Source of the DNA: Prochlorococcus sp. AG-686-P16
Lineage (GTDB): Bacteria; Cyanobacteriota; Cyanobacteriia; PCC-6307; Cyanobiaceae
DNA: 32,574 bases
Direction: 5' to 3'
Assembly: GCA_003208695.1 (NCBI GenBank)
Contig: QCVY01000003.1
Location: forward strand, 1-32,574
Numbering within the stretch: the first letter of the stretch is position 1; each line of letters opens with the position of its first letter. Below are positions 22,261-32,179 of the stretch, piece after piece. The translations under genes and the position numbers were made by a program. The notes beneath the pieces were generated by a model. The model saw only the letters and a program-made list of their open reading frames with translations, searched no databases and was not told the DNA's origin.

Positions 22261-22969
22261 TTCTTGAAAAACTGATTGGATCTAAAGAAGAACCACCTAC
22301 TAAAACGCCATCAATATCACTCATTGACATTATCTCATCAATATTATTTGGTTTAACAGAACCTCCATATTGGATGATTACGTCATTAAAACCAATCAAC
22401 TTCCTTATCAAAGAACATATCTTGTTTGCGTCACTTGCTTCACAAGTTTTACCTGTACCAATAGCCCATATAGGTTCATAAGCCACTATAAGATTAGATG
22501 GATCAGTATTCTCTAATCCCTGCTCAACTTGTCTGGTGATAACCCTATTGGCTTCACCTCTTTCTCTTTGCTGAAGAGTTTCACCAACACAAACTATTGG
22601 AGTTAGTCCACTTGATTGAGCAAAGACAGCTCTTTTATTAATTTGTTCATCACTTTCACTAAAGTATTTCCGAGGTTCACTATGTCCAACAATTGTATAC
22701 TTTACATTATGTTCAATAAGCATAGTGGAAGAGATTTCGGCAGTAAAAGCACCTTTATCTTCCCAATGGATATTTTGACTTGCAATATTTAAATAATTAA
22801 AGTTTGTATGATTTGAAAAAGTAGAAATAGCTGTAAAAGGAGGAGCGATTACTATTTTTCTGTCATTAGGAATATCTTTAATAAGTGGAAGAAAGTCTTC
22901 CAAATATCTTTTTGTTTCAGCACAAGTCATGTGCATCTTCCAGTTACCAGCAATTACAGATTTTCGCAA
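22244..22969 (-). CDS. tpiA: Triosephosphate isomerase
   Basis: [33 protein letters not shown], and YGGSVKPNN motifs; 17-nt overlap with folP. Confidence 0.98.
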   Translation of the reverse strand: MRKSVIAGNWKMHMTCAETKRYLEDFLPLIKDIPNDRKIVIAPPFTAISTFSNHTNFNYLNIASQNIHWEDKGAFTAEISSTMLIEHNVKYTIVGHSEPRKYFSESDEQINKRAVFAQSSGLTPIVCVGETLQQRERGEANRVITRQVEQGLENTDPSNLIVAYEPIWAIGTGKTCEASDANKICSLIRKLIGFNDVIIQYGGSVKPNNIDEIMSMSDIDGVLVGGSSLDPISFSRIANFE

Positions 22970-23020
22970 AATATGTTGTCTAAGAAAAATATACTAATAT
23001 GGCTTGGGTTTTTAGGCTAA

Positions 23021-23197
23021 TTATTCAAAAGTTAATTCACTTTTTAGAAACATAACTTTATCTCCTTTAACTAATTTTCTTCCTCTTCTTTTTTCTATTT
23101 CTCCATTTACTTTTATCTGACCAGAATTTATAAGGATTTTGGCCTCGCCTCCAGAGGAAACAACGTTATGCCATTTTAAAAATTGATCTAATTTCAT
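23021..23197 (-). CDS. Small S4-domain RNA-binding protein (58 aa), not in the supplied ORF track
   Basis: MKLDQFLKWHNVVSSGGEAKILINSGQIKVNGEIEKRRGRKLVKGDKVMFLKSELTFE has the S4 pattern (L..FLK...v..sGGeAK.lI..G.v.VNG..e.RrgrKl..GD.V). Confidence 0.88.
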   Translation of the reverse strand: MKLDQFLKWHNVVSSGGEAKILINSGQIKVNGEIEKRRGRKLVKGDKVMFLKSELTFE

Positions 23198-23253
23198 TCT
23201 TTAATAAATCCTCAGCTATTGATAAAGTAAAAGAAGTACTCAATGAAAATATT

Positions 23254-24960
23254 TTGCAATTAATTCCACCCATTACTCCTTATATTAATAGATTTATAAA
23301 AGGTTTCATATGCATGATAATTTATGTAGCATGCTGGCCAATATTAGCCTTTTTAGCAGGAAAATTAATCCCTGCGATTGGATCAGGAGAGATTTCAATT
23401 GTAACTAATATAATAATAAATTCTCTTATTGTATTTTTAATTCAAAAAACTGCTCAATATGGGCAAGATGTTTATATTGCCAAGCCTTCATTAGAAATAA
23501 GTGAAGTAATGAGACAAAATTTATTCAGTAAAATTCACAAGATAAAAATGAATTTTATAAACAAAATTTCTGCAGGAGATATAACTTATAGGCTTACAGA
23601 AGATGCTGACAGAGTCAGCGAAGTTATTTATAAAACATTTCAAGATACCTTACCATGCGTGTTGCAATTATTAGCAGTAATTATCTATATGTTTTATTTG
23701 GACTGGTCCTTAACCATATCAACATTTGTTTTAGCTCCAATAATTATTTTATCGGTAAATAACTTTGGAAAAAGAGTTTTAATAGCATCTGAAAAAAGTC
23801 AAGAATCAACAAGCGATTTAGCTGGTTTAATAGGAGAATCTATAAACGGAATCTCGACGATAAGATCATTTGCAGCAGAAAATTGGATAAAGGGGAGATT
23901 TAATAAAAGATTGAGTACTAATAAACAAGCAAAATATAAGACACTAAAATTACTTGCTTTCCAACATCCAGTAGTGGGATTTATTGAAGCTTTCGGAATA
24001 TTAGCAATATTAGGTTTAGGAGCATTAAGAATTAACCTAGGTCTTTTAAATAGCGAACAATTTAGCAGCTTTTTTGCCGCTATTTTGATGCTTATTGATC
24101 CAATAAGTCATATCAGTACAAACTTTAATGAATTTAAGCAAGCAGAGGCATCATTAAAAAGATTAAAAAAAATAAATATACAACCTATAGAACAAGATGA
24201 GCGGAATTTAGAAAAAATATCAAAAATTAATGGGGAGATAGAATTCAAGCATGTTAATTTTGAATATAAGAAGAATAATCAAGTTTTAAAAGATATAACT
24301 TTAAAAATTTCAAAAGGAAAGGTAATCGCATTTGTTGGATCATCCGGAGCAGGGAAAAGTACTATGCTGTCCTTGATATTAAAATTCATAAGCCCCAAAA
24401 CAGGGGATATATATATAGACGATAAAAACATTAGAGCTATAAGCTCAATAGATATAAGATCTAATATTGCTTTAGTTCAACAGCAACCTTTTTTATTCTC
24501 TGGAAAAATAATTGATGTAATAAAAATGGGGAGGAACTTTAGTGAAGATGAGGTAATCAATTCTGCCAAGATGGCAAATGCTCATGAATTTATTCTTAAA
24601 CTCCCTAGAAAATACGAAACAAAAATAACCGAAAGAGGTTCTAACTTTTCAGGAGGTCAGATTCAAAGAATAGCTATAGCTCGCGCGATATTAGGAAACC
24701 CATCTATACTTTTGTTGGATGAAGCTACTAGTGCGTTAGATTCAGAATCAGAAGCAGAAGTTCAAAAAGGTCTAAATCAAGCAATGAATAATAGGACTGT
24801 TATTGTTGTCGCCCATAGATTATCTACTACTCAGGGAGCAGATAAAATTATTGTTTTTGATAAAGGTAAAATCATAGATAGCGGAAAACATATTGATTTG
24901 TTCAATAAAGAAGGTATTTATAAAGAATTATGTGAAAAACAGTTGATAAAGATTACATGA
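23254..24960 (+). CDS. ABC transporter, fused membrane and ATPase domains; coding frame may extend upstream of the listed TTG start
   Basis: Walker A VGSSGAGKST; signature FSGGQIQRIAIARAIL; Walker B ILLLDEATSALD; N-terminal TM domain. Codons upstream of 23254 read FNKSSAIDKVKEVLNENIL in frame. Confidence 0.92.
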   Translation: MQLIPPITPYINRFIKGFICMIIYVACWPILAFLAGKLIPAIGSGEISIVTNIIINSLIVFLIQKTAQYGQDVYIAKPSLEISEVMRQNLFSKIHKIKMNFINKISAGDITYRLTEDADRVSEVIYKTFQDTLPCVLQLLAVIIYMFYLDWSLTISTFVLAPIIILSVNNFGKRVLIASEKSQESTSDLAGLIGESINGISTIRSFAAENWIKGRFNKRLSTNKQAKYKTLKLLAFQHPVVGFIEAFGILAILGLGALRINLGLLNSEQFSSFFAAILMLIDPISHISTNFNEFKQAEASLKRLKKINIQPIEQDERNLEKISKINGEIEFKHVNFEYKKNNQVLKDITLKISKGKVIAFVGSSGAGKSTMLSLILKFISPKTGDIYIDDKNIRAISSIDIRSNIALVQQQPFLFSGKIIDVIKMGRNFSEDEVINSAKMANAHEFILKLPRKYETKITERGSNFSGGQIQRIAIARAILGNPSILLLDEATSALDSESEAEVQKGLNQAMNNRTVIVVAHRLSTTQGADKIIVFDKGKIIDSGKHIDLFNKEGIYKELCEKQLIKIT

Positions 24961-24990
24961 TAAAATTTAATTTACTAAAAGATAAAAACT

Positions 24991-25209
24991 ATGACGGAAA
25001 ACAACGTGAAAAATAATAATCCATTACTAACTTTTGAAGGAAAAAAATATAATATTAATGACTTAACTAGTGAAACAAAAGAAATAATTAAAGGATTACA
25101 AATAGCTGAAACTCAATTAAAAATGTATGAAGACACATTTAAATTATTAACTATTGGTAGGAACTCCCTAACAAATCAATTAAGAGAAAAACTTAAAAAT
25201 TATGAGTAG
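24991..25209 (+). CDS. DUF6447-like small protein
   Basis: LLTFEGKKYNINDLTSETKEIIKGLQIAETQLKMYEDTFKLLTIGRNSLTNQLREKL. Confidence 0.65.
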   Translation: MTENNVKNNNPLLTFEGKKYNINDLTSETKEIIKGLQIAETQLKMYEDTFKLLTIGRNSLTNQLREKLKNYE

Positions 25210-25212
25210 ATT

Positions 25213-28200
25213 CTAATAGTCATGAATTTCCTGAAGTGATATAGTTTCAATTTTATTTAGCCGTAAAGATTTAATTGCCTGTAAAGCTGCTTTTGCTCCA
25301 GGAATAGTAGTAAAAGTAGGTATATTATATTCTAAGGATGCTCTTCTGAGATAAGCGTCATCATGGAGAGCCTGTGAGCCAACTGGTGTATTTATAACTA
25401 ATTGAATGAGACCAGAACGTATTGAATCTTCAATATTAGGCCTACCTTCATGAACTTTTAAAACTTCATCAACTTCAATTCCTAAATTAAATAAATATTT
25501 AGCAGTACCCTTAGTAGCAACTAATTTAAATCCTAATACTATTAGTTCTCTTGCAATATCCTCTAGATTCTCTTTATCTAAATCATTAGTTGATAAAAAG
25601 GCAACACCATCAGAAGGGACACCATTTCCAGCAGCCAATTCGGATTTTGCATAAGCCAGGCCAAAATCATCTGCCAATCCCATGACCTCACCGGTAGAAC
25701 GCATCTCAGGGCCAAGTAAAGTATCAGATCCAGGAAACCTTTTGAAAGGTAAAACAGCTTCTTTAACCGCTTGATATTTAGGTATTAGTTCCTTAGTGAA
25801 ATTTATATCTTTTAAAGAAGATCCTTGCATTAATTGAGTCGCCAATTTTGCAACAGGTTTACCAATAGCTTTTGAAACAAAAGGTATAGTTCTAGACGCT
25901 CTTGGATTAGCCTCAAGAATATATAATTTATTATCTTCACTACTATGATTTCTAATTGCAAATTGCAAATTAATTAAGCCAACAACATTTAATCTATTTG
26001 CAATTAATTTTGTCCATTTTTTAACGGTATCTAATGTCTGTTGGGACAAAGAAATTGAAGGTAGGCAACATGCTGAATCACCAGAATGGATGCCAGCAGG
26101 TTCTACATGCTCCATAAGACCTGCTATTACAACTGAACCTGTTTCGTCACATAACGCATCAACATCAATTTCTATTGCATTACTTAAATATTGATCTAAA
26201 AGAATCGGGTGATCTGGAGAAACTTTAACGGCCTCTTTTATATATCTAGATAAATCATTTCTATCTTTAACTATTTCCATAGCCCTTCCACCTAAAACAT
26301 ATGAAGGTCTCACGACTAAAGGAAAGCCTATATTGTTTGCAACTAATATTGCCTCTTCTTCATTACGCGCTATTCCATTGAGCGGTTGTCTTATATTTAA
26401 TTCTTCTAGGATCTTAGTAAATTCCTCTCTATCTTCAGCTATGTCAATTGAATGAGGAGATGTTCCAAGAATTTTTGAATTACATTTAATACCTTCTTTA
26501 GACTCCAACCAATGAGATAAAGGCAAAGACAACTTAAGAGGAGTTTGTCCTCCAAATTGTACTATCAATCCATATGGATTTTCAGCCTCAATTATATTGA
26601 GGACATCCTCCAAAGTAACAGGCTCAAAATATAAAATATCGCTTGTATCATAATCAGTTGAAACAGTTTCAGGGTTACTATTAACCATTATGGTTTGGTA
26701 ACCATTACTTGAAGCTTGATACGAGGCATGACAGCAACAGTAATCAAATTCAATACCCTGACCAATTCGGTTAGGTCCTCCTCCCAGTATCATGATTTTT
26801 TTTAAAGACTTATCATTATTGGCAAAAATTTCATTGTCATATAGCTTTAAATTGTTATCTGAATAAGCCTCTTCATATGTTGAATAGTGGTAGGGTGTTT
26901 CAGATGAAAACTCAGCTGAACAAGTATCAACATTTTTATATAGTGGTAAAACATTTAAAAATTTTCGATGATTTCTCACTTCAAAAAAATCAGATTTGGT
27001 TAATTTTGCAATCTGTTGATCTGAAAATCCCAATTGCTTTGCAATCAACATTAAATCTCTATCAATTCGAGTAAGTTCATTTCCTTTTAAAAATTTATTT
27101 TGAAAATTAAAAATATTTCGTAACTTCTCAATAAACCACAAATCTATATTTGTAATTTCATTAATAAAAGAATTAGTCTTACCAGATTCCATTGCTTTTT
27201 TAATAACTAATATCCTTTCAGCAGTTGGATTTCGTAAACTATTCTGTAAGTCATTATCGTTATTAAAATCACCAATAGAATCACATTCCCAACCAAAAAT
27301 ACCAATTTCTAAAGATCTCAAGGCTTTTTGAAAGGATTCTTCAAAGGATCTACCAATTGCCATTGATTCTCCAACAGATTTCATTGATGTATTTAAAATA
27401 TTTGAAGAACCTTTAAACTTTTCAAAAGCAAATCTTGGTACCTTAGTTACGACATAATCAATTGAGGGTTCAAAACATGCAGGAGTTTTTTTAGTAATAT
27501 CATTAATAATTTCATCAAGTCTGTATCCTACTGATAACAAGGCAGCAATCTTAGCTATTGGAAAACCTGTAGCTTTACTAGCTAATGCAGAAGATCTACT
27601 TACCCTTGGGTTCATCTCGATAACTATTACATCACCATTCTTTGGATTTACCGCAAATTGTATATTACTTCCTCCTGTTTCAACACCTACCTCTCTAATT
27701 ATTTTTACCGATAAATCTCTAAGTCTTTGATATTCTTTGTCAGTTAAGGTTTGAGCTGGAGCCACTGTAATTGAGTCACCAGTGTGAACACCCATTGGGT
27801 CTAAATTTTCAATACTGCAAATTATTACAACATTATCAGCTGTATCTCTCATAACTTCTAATTCAAATTCCTTCCACCCTATTAAAGATTTTTCAATTAG
27901 TATTTGATTAGTAGGACTTTCGTCTAAACCAGATTTGCAAAGATCATTAAATTCTTCAAGATTATATGCTATTCCTCCACCAACTCCACCTAAGGTAAAA
28001 GCAGGTCTTATAATCAAAGGGTACGAATTTATTTGCTTAGATACTTCTCCTGCTTCAGATAAATTAGAAGCGATTCCAGAAGGACATACATTTACATTTA
28101 TACTTTCCATCGATTCTTTAAATAATCTTCTATCTTCAGCTTTGTTGATAGCTTTTAAATCAGCTCCTATTAATTCAACATTATTATTTGTCAAGAAATC

Positions 28201-28515
28201 AGATTCAGAAAGTTTTACTGCCAGATTCAAGGCAGTCTGACCACCCATTGTTGGAAGAATCGCATCAGGTTTTTCTTTTAAAATTATTTGAGAAACTATT
28301 TCTGGAGTCAAAGGTTCAATATAGGTTTTATTTGCAATATCAGGATCAGTCATTATTGAAGCTGGATTAGAATTAATTAAAATAATTTCGTATCCAGCTT
28401 TTCGTAAAGCTTTACAAGCTTGAGTTCCTGAATAATCAAATTCACATGCTTGTCCTATAACAATCGGACCTGAACCAAGAATAAGGATTCTTTTAAGATC
28501 ACCTCTTTGAGGCAT
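25213..28515 (-). CDS. carB: Carbamoyl-phosphate synthase large subunit
   Basis: 1100 aa; [28 protein letters not shown] and [23 protein letters not shown] duplicated ATP-grasp halves; MGS-like C-terminal domain. Confidence 0.98.
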   Translation of the reverse strand: MPQRGDLKRILILGSGPIVIGQACEFDYSGTQACKALRKAGYEIILINSNPASIMTDPDIANKTYIEPLTPEIVSQIILKEKPDAILPTMGGQTALNLAVKLSESDFLTNNNVELIGADLKAINKAEDRRLFKESMESINVNVCPSGIASNLSEAGEVSKQINSYPLIIRPAFTLGGVGGGIAYNLEEFNDLCKSGLDESPTNQILIEKSLIGWKEFELEVMRDTADNVVIICSIENLDPMGVHTGDSITVAPAQTLTDKEYQRLRDLSVKIIREVGVETGGSNIQFAVNPKNGDVIVIEMNPRVSRSSALASKATGFPIAKIAALLSVGYRLDEIINDITKKTPACFEPSIDYVVTKVPRFAFEKFKGSSNILNTSMKSVGESMAIGRSFEESFQKALRSLEIGIFGWECDSIGDFNNDNDLQNSLRNPTAERILVIKKAMESGKTNSFINEITNIDLWFIEKLRNIFNFQNKFLKGNELTRIDRDLMLIAKQLGFSDQQIAKLTKSDFFEVRNHRKFLNVLPLYKNVDTCSAEFSSETPYHYSTYEEAYSDNNLKLYDNEIFANNDKSLKKIMILGGGPNRIGQGIEFDYCCCHASYQASSNGYQTIMVNSNPETVSTDYDTSDILYFEPVTLEDVLNIIEAENPYGLIVQFGGQTPLKLSLPLSHWLESKEGIKCNSKILGTSPHSIDIAEDREEFTKILEELNIRQPLNGIARNEEEAILVANNIGFPLVVRPSYVLGGRAMEIVKDRNDLSRYIKEAVKVSPDHPILLDQYLSNAIEIDVDALCDETGSVVIAGLMEHVEPAGIHSGDSACCLPSISLSQQTLDTVKKWTKLIANRLNVVGLINLQFAIRNHSSEDNKLYILEANPRASRTIPFVSKAIGKPVAKLATQLMQGSSLKDINFTKELIPKYQAVKEAVLPFKRFPGSDTLLGPEMRSTGEVMGLADDFGLAYAKSELAAGNGVPSDGVAFLSTNDLDKENLEDIARELIVLGFKLVATKGTAKYLFNLGIEVDEVLKVHEGRPNIEDSIRSGLIQLVINTPVGSQALHDDAYLRRASLEYNIPTFTTIPGAKAALQAIKSLRLNKIETISLQEIHDY

Positions 28516-28623
28516 AATTAGAAAACTTCATTTATTTAATGCTACTTATAAATCATCAGTTGTTAATCAAGTTACTTGAAAAGCAACATTTGTTTCTATA
28601 GTATTGATAATAAAATATAATTT

Positions 28624-29262
28624 ATGAGCGAACTTCAGCGACTTAAAAGTTTGTTGCCTCCGGAGAATGAAAGTTGGGTTTTTATTGAAGCTGCCGCCGC
28701 GATAGATCCTCCATTGATTACATTGGAGGAAATTGGTCGTGATGAAGTTGAAATTCAAATAGATTTAGAAGAATGGGATAATTATGCAATTGATCATAGA
28801 AACTTATTATTTTGGCATGAAGTAGGAAAGATTCAAAACGATGCAATTCCACGAGACGGATGGGAGATGGCAGCATTAGCGATAGGCCTTGGTGGAGCGA
28901 TAGGTGAACTATGGGTACAAGATGGATTACTTTTAATACTTGCTCTTGGCTTGTCAGGTTTTGCAGGATATAGACTTTACATAAAAAATAATTCTGAAAA
29001 AAAATTACAAGATGCTATTTTTGCAGATGAAAGAGCCATAGACCTTGCCTGTAGATTTGGGTACAGTATTCCAAATGCTTATAAAAGTCTCGGTGGGGCT
29101 TTAAAAGAGTTAATAGAAAAAACCAGAAAAAAGAAAAAAAGAATCATATTTGAAGATAGATTAGAAGCATTAAGAAAAAGTGCTGAAAAAGCTAGGTCAG
29201 AATTATCACAACAAGAGGGTTCAGACAAATCAGTTTCAAGTGAAAACGTTTATGGACAATAA
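28624..29262 (+). CDS. DUF3318-like membrane-associated protein
   Basis: MSELQRLKSLLPPENESWVFIEAAAAIDPPLITLEEIGRDEVEIQIDLEEWDNYAIDHRNLLFWHEV. Confidence 0.78.
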   Translation: MSELQRLKSLLPPENESWVFIEAAAAIDPPLITLEEIGRDEVEIQIDLEEWDNYAIDHRNLLFWHEVGKIQNDAIPRDGWEMAALAIGLGGAIGELWVQDGLLLILALGLSGFAGYRLYIKNNSEKKLQDAIFADERAIDLACRFGYSIPNAYKSLGGALKELIEKTRKKKKRIIFEDRLEALRKSAEKARSELSQQEGSDKSVSSENVYGQ

Positions 29263-29596
29263 ATTGTTAGTTTTAATTGCGGCTAAAGCCTGTGATGAAA
29301 AAAAGGCTAAAGAAATAAAATTGATTAAAATCGACAAAGTTTCATACATTAGTGAATGGATACTCATTGCTGAAGGTTTATCAGATGTTCAAGTTAGATC
29401 AATTACTAATTCCGTCGAGGTAGAACTTAGAGACAAAGCAAATATTGAACCAATTAGAAAAGAAGGAGTTACCGAAGCAAAATGGGCACTACTTGATTAT
29501 GGTGATTTAATAGTAAATATTTTTCAACCGGAAATAAGAAAGTTCTACGATCTTGAATCTTTTTGGAGTAATGGAGAAGACCTAAATTTTCCATAA
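29252..29596 (+). CDS. rsfS: Ribosomal silencing factor RsfS
   Basis: KIDKVSYISEWILIAEGLSDVQVRSI...EAKWALLDYGDLIVNIFQPEIRKFYDLESFW; ATG at 29252 chosen over the listed start; 11-nt overlap with the upstream CDS. Confidence 0.93.
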   Translation: MDNKLLVLIAAKACDEKKAKEIKLIKIDKVSYISEWILIAEGLSDVQVRSITNSVEVELRDKANIEPIRKEGVTEAKWALLDYGDLIVNIFQPEIRKFYDLESFWSNGEDLNFP

Positions 29597-29604
29597 ATAT
29601 ATTG

Positions 29605-30099
29605 ATGAATCAATTTAACTGCCCAGTCCCTAAAGATCAACAGCCCACAAATGAATTTATCGAATTATCAAAATCTAAAATATTTACTTGGCCAAAATCA
29701 AAGAAATCTTTTTCATTCATATTATTAAAGTTTTGGATAGGAACATTTTTTATATTTATTGTTATTTCTTCAGGGAGTGTATATTTTGAAACTTCTACAT
29801 TAAGGTACGTTTTATTAAGCTTTTTTAGTAGTTTATCTTTACCATTTCTTTTCTCTATAAGGTTATATCTTGGTTGGAATCATGTATTCAAAAGATTAAC
29901 TTCTGAAAAAGTAGAATATGAAGAATCAGGTTGGTATGACGGACAAATATGGATAAAACCAGTTAAATTAAAGGATAAAGAAACATTAATAGCATTATTA
30001 GAAGTAAAACCAATTTTAAAAAATTTAATTCAAATTTTATCTCTTATTATAATATTTGCTTTAATTGGAATTTTACTTTTCCAAAACATTAATCTCTAA
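29605..30099 (+). CDS. Ycf36/CGLD27-like (DUF1230) membrane protein
   Basis: CPVPKDQQPTNEFIELSKSKIFTWP, RLYLGWNHVFKRLTSEKVEYEESGWYDGQIWIKP. Confidence 0.82.
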   Translation: MNQFNCPVPKDQQPTNEFIELSKSKIFTWPKSKKSFSFILLKFWIGTFFIFIVISSGSVYFETSTLRYVLLSFFSSLSLPFLFSIRLYLGWNHVFKRLTSEKVEYEESGWYDGQIWIKPVKLKDKETLIALLEVKPILKNLIQILSLIIIFALIGILLFQNINL

Positions 30100-30100
30100 T

Positions 30101-31066
30101 ATGAGTTCTAATTTTAAAAATTTATATACATCAAACAACCCTCCATTAGAGATGATATTAATGAGAGGTTCAAAACTAGAATCTATTCACAAAGTACACG
30201 CAGTAATTAGTGATAAAAAAGGAAGAGTATTAATGTGTGCTGGTAATCCAGAATATAAAAGCTTCATAAGATCAGCATTAAAGCCTTTTCAAGCTATTCC
30301 ATTTGTTAGTAGTGGAGCTTCATCAAAAATCAAAAATCCATCAAAGTCTATTGCCTTATCTTGTGGATCTCATAGTGGATCAAAATTTCATACGAGAGAA
30401 GCTTTTAAAATTTTGTGGGAATACGATATAGATATTCATAAGCTCAAATGTCCTGTAAAAATAACAAGTCCCTTAGAACATAATTGTTCTGGTAAGCATG
30501 CAGCATTTTTAGCAACATGTAAAAAATTAAATTGGCCTTTAGAAAGTTATTTAAAGGGAGATCATCCTCTTCAAGTAGAAATTTTCCGAATAATATCTGA
30601 ACTTCTTGAAATATCATTAGAGCAGATATATGCAGAAAGAGATGACTGTGGAGCGCCAACTTTTTATATGAAGATACTTGAAATGGCAAAATTATATTCA
30701 CTATTAAGTAGTTCAGATAATGCGGAATTAGAGCAGATAAGTAGAGCAATGACAACTAATCCAACAATGATAAGCGACCACAATAGATTTGATACAGAAG
30801 TTATACAAGCTTCACATGGGCATGTAATAAGCAAGGGAGGAGCAGAAGGAATACAGTGTTTTTGTAAAGTAAATGAAGGAATGGGCTTAGCATTAAAAGT
30901 TGAAGATGGGTCAAAAAGAGCAAAACAATCAGTGGGGTTGCATATTCTAAAACAACTAGAATGGATTTCGGAATTAAGAATACAAGATATAAAAGACAAG
31001 ATCATAAAATTACCTGAAGGGGTTCAAATTGAAGTGAAAGGACAATTAAAATTCCAAGAATCCTAA
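30101..31066 (+). CDS. Asparaginase II-like protein
   Basis: RGSKLESIHKVHAVISDKKGRVL, SALKPFQAIPFV, LEHNCSGKHAAFLATCKKLNWP, and DDCGAPTFYM; ATG at 30101 preferred. Confidence 0.88.
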   Translation: MSSNFKNLYTSNNPPLEMILMRGSKLESIHKVHAVISDKKGRVLMCAGNPEYKSFIRSALKPFQAIPFVSSGASSKIKNPSKSIALSCGSHSGSKFHTREAFKILWEYDIDIHKLKCPVKITSPLEHNCSGKHAAFLATCKKLNWPLESYLKGDHPLQVEIFRIISELLEISLEQIYAERDDCGAPTFYMKILEMAKLYSLLSSSDNAELEQISRAMTTNPTMISDHNRFDTEVIQASHGHVISKGGAEGIQCFCKVNEGMGLALKVEDGSKRAKQSVGLHILKQLEWISELRIQDIKDKIIKLPEGVQIEVKGQLKFQES

Positions 31067-31111
31067 TAAAACAAAAAAAGGAACCCTTTCAGATGTATGC
31101 TAAGTATGTTC

Positions 31112-31188
<77 letters not shown>

Positions 31189-31191
31189 ATT

Positions 31192-31217
31192 AAAAGCAGC
31201 TTTATAGCTGCTTTTTT
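31192..31217 (+). terminator. Rho-independent terminator after the tRNA
   Basis: aaaagcagct-ttat-agctgctttttt: perfect 10-bp stem, 4-nt loop, T-tract. Confidence 0.9.
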
Positions 31218-31619
31218 AGTATTTGCAATTAGTTTCAGTGTTCTAAGAGGAATTAAAATTAGAACTTAAAGAATGAATAAATCCAAATATAGTTTCTGTA
31301 ATTATTTAAAAATATAAGTCAACTCCAAATAATAAAGCGCAAATCCCTTTTCGTTACAATGACATGTTAGGAAGTTAGAAATAAAAAACTAGTATTTATA
31401 ATAAAACCTCTTGAACAAAAACTGAAAAGTCTAAAAGCAATGTCTATGAAGAAAGCCGGGATTTGATCTTAAATTTGATAAAAGATAAGGGAATAGAAGT
31501 AGGAAGTGGAATTAAAAACAAAAAGTAAAGATAATAATTAAATACTTGACGACTTAATTCCTCTATACTTAAATTAATAGTACACCTGTATCACTAATTA
31601 ATGTTTCCGGGAAAAGTTA

Positions 31620-31916
31620 ATGTTTGGACAAATTTTTTATGGTTTTGGTAATTAGTTCCGAAATGGCTGGCTACATAACCCCAACTGCAGAAAACTAATT
31701 TTATTTATAAGAAATAAAAATCCTGCCAAAAACAATATCAAAATTATTACCCATACGTATTATGCGAATGATCTTGGTGAGCCCAGGGCAATTAAATCAT
31801 CAAGTCAAATGCATTTGAGCAATGCCTGGGATAAATAATATGACCTTCAATTAAAAGGTTGGACTTTTAAGAACTTTATTTACCTGAATCAAAATGAAAA
31901 ACATAAATCCAATTAA
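31620..31916 (+). pseudogene. DUF1651-like remnant interrupted by in-frame TAG (31653) and TAA (31836)
   Basis: Frame from the ATG at 31620: MFGQIFYGFGN*FRNGWLHNPNCRKLILFIRNKNPAKNNIKIITHTYYANDLGEPRAIKSSSQMHLSNAWDK*YDLQLKGWTFKNFIYLNQNEKHKSN*; the GWL...(A)W...L...GW pattern spans the second stop. Confidence 0.5.
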
Positions 31917-32034
31917 AAAGAAACTATCTAAGGATAATAAGAAAATATCTGTTCAAAACCCATCTATGTTATTAGCAGAATTTTTTAATGGTGTTGTAAT
32001 TGAACTTGATGAAGAATATTCATATGACTCATAA
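31894..32034 (+). CDS. Small ORF, 46 aa, unknown function
   Basis: MKNINPIKKKLSKDNKKISVQNPSMLLAEFFNGVVIELDEEYSYDS; overlaps the next small ORF by 11 nt. Confidence 0.5.
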   Translation: MKNINPIKKKLSKDNKKISVQNPSMLLAEFFNGVVIELDEEYSYDS

Positions 32035-32179
32035 AGAATTAGTAGATCAAGTTTCTGCAAAATTTTTTAAACAAAGCGGAAAAATAGAAAGCCAAAGATC
32101 ATGGCTTGCAATGAGAAATTATTTAGAGCAGTTAGATATTGAGCAACTTAAGTTGATGCTTAAAGAAGGTACTTTATAA
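32024..32179 (+). CDS. Small ORF, 51 aa, unknown function
   Basis: MTHKELVDQVSAKFFKQSGKIESQRSWLAMRNYLEQLDIEQLKLMLKEGTL; protein-like composition, predicted helical. Confidence 0.55.
   Translation: MTHKELVDQVSAKFFKQSGKIESQRSWLAMRNYLEQLDIEQLKLMLKEGTL

Noticed and set aside
22203-22481. Plus-strand 92-aa ORF antisense to folP/tpiA
   Set aside because: Covered by two confidently identified genes on the other strand; the same reasoning removes 13870..14097, 15691..15951, 26877..27074, 27935..28240, 28188..28370 and the minus-strand 28567..28758.
31407-31528. Two overlapping short frames (KPLEQKLKSLKAMSMKKAGI and TKTEKSKSNVYEESRDLILNLIKDKGIEVGSGIKNKK) that could be one frameshifted small gene
   Set aside because: Both are very short, without a good start/SD or a recognisable family; not enough to call a gene or pseudogene.
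31545-31572. Promoter-like TTGACG ... TATACT pair
   Set aside because: The spacing is about 12 nt, too short for a standard sigma70-type promoter; AT-rich sequence yields many such matches.
31778-31831. Possible structured RNA: cccagggca ... tgcctggg pairing around a perfect 12-bp palindrome caaatgcatttg
   Set aside because: It lies inside the DUF1651-like remnant, the outer stem is short with a bulge over a long loop, and a palindrome of this size is plausible by chance in coding-derived sequence.
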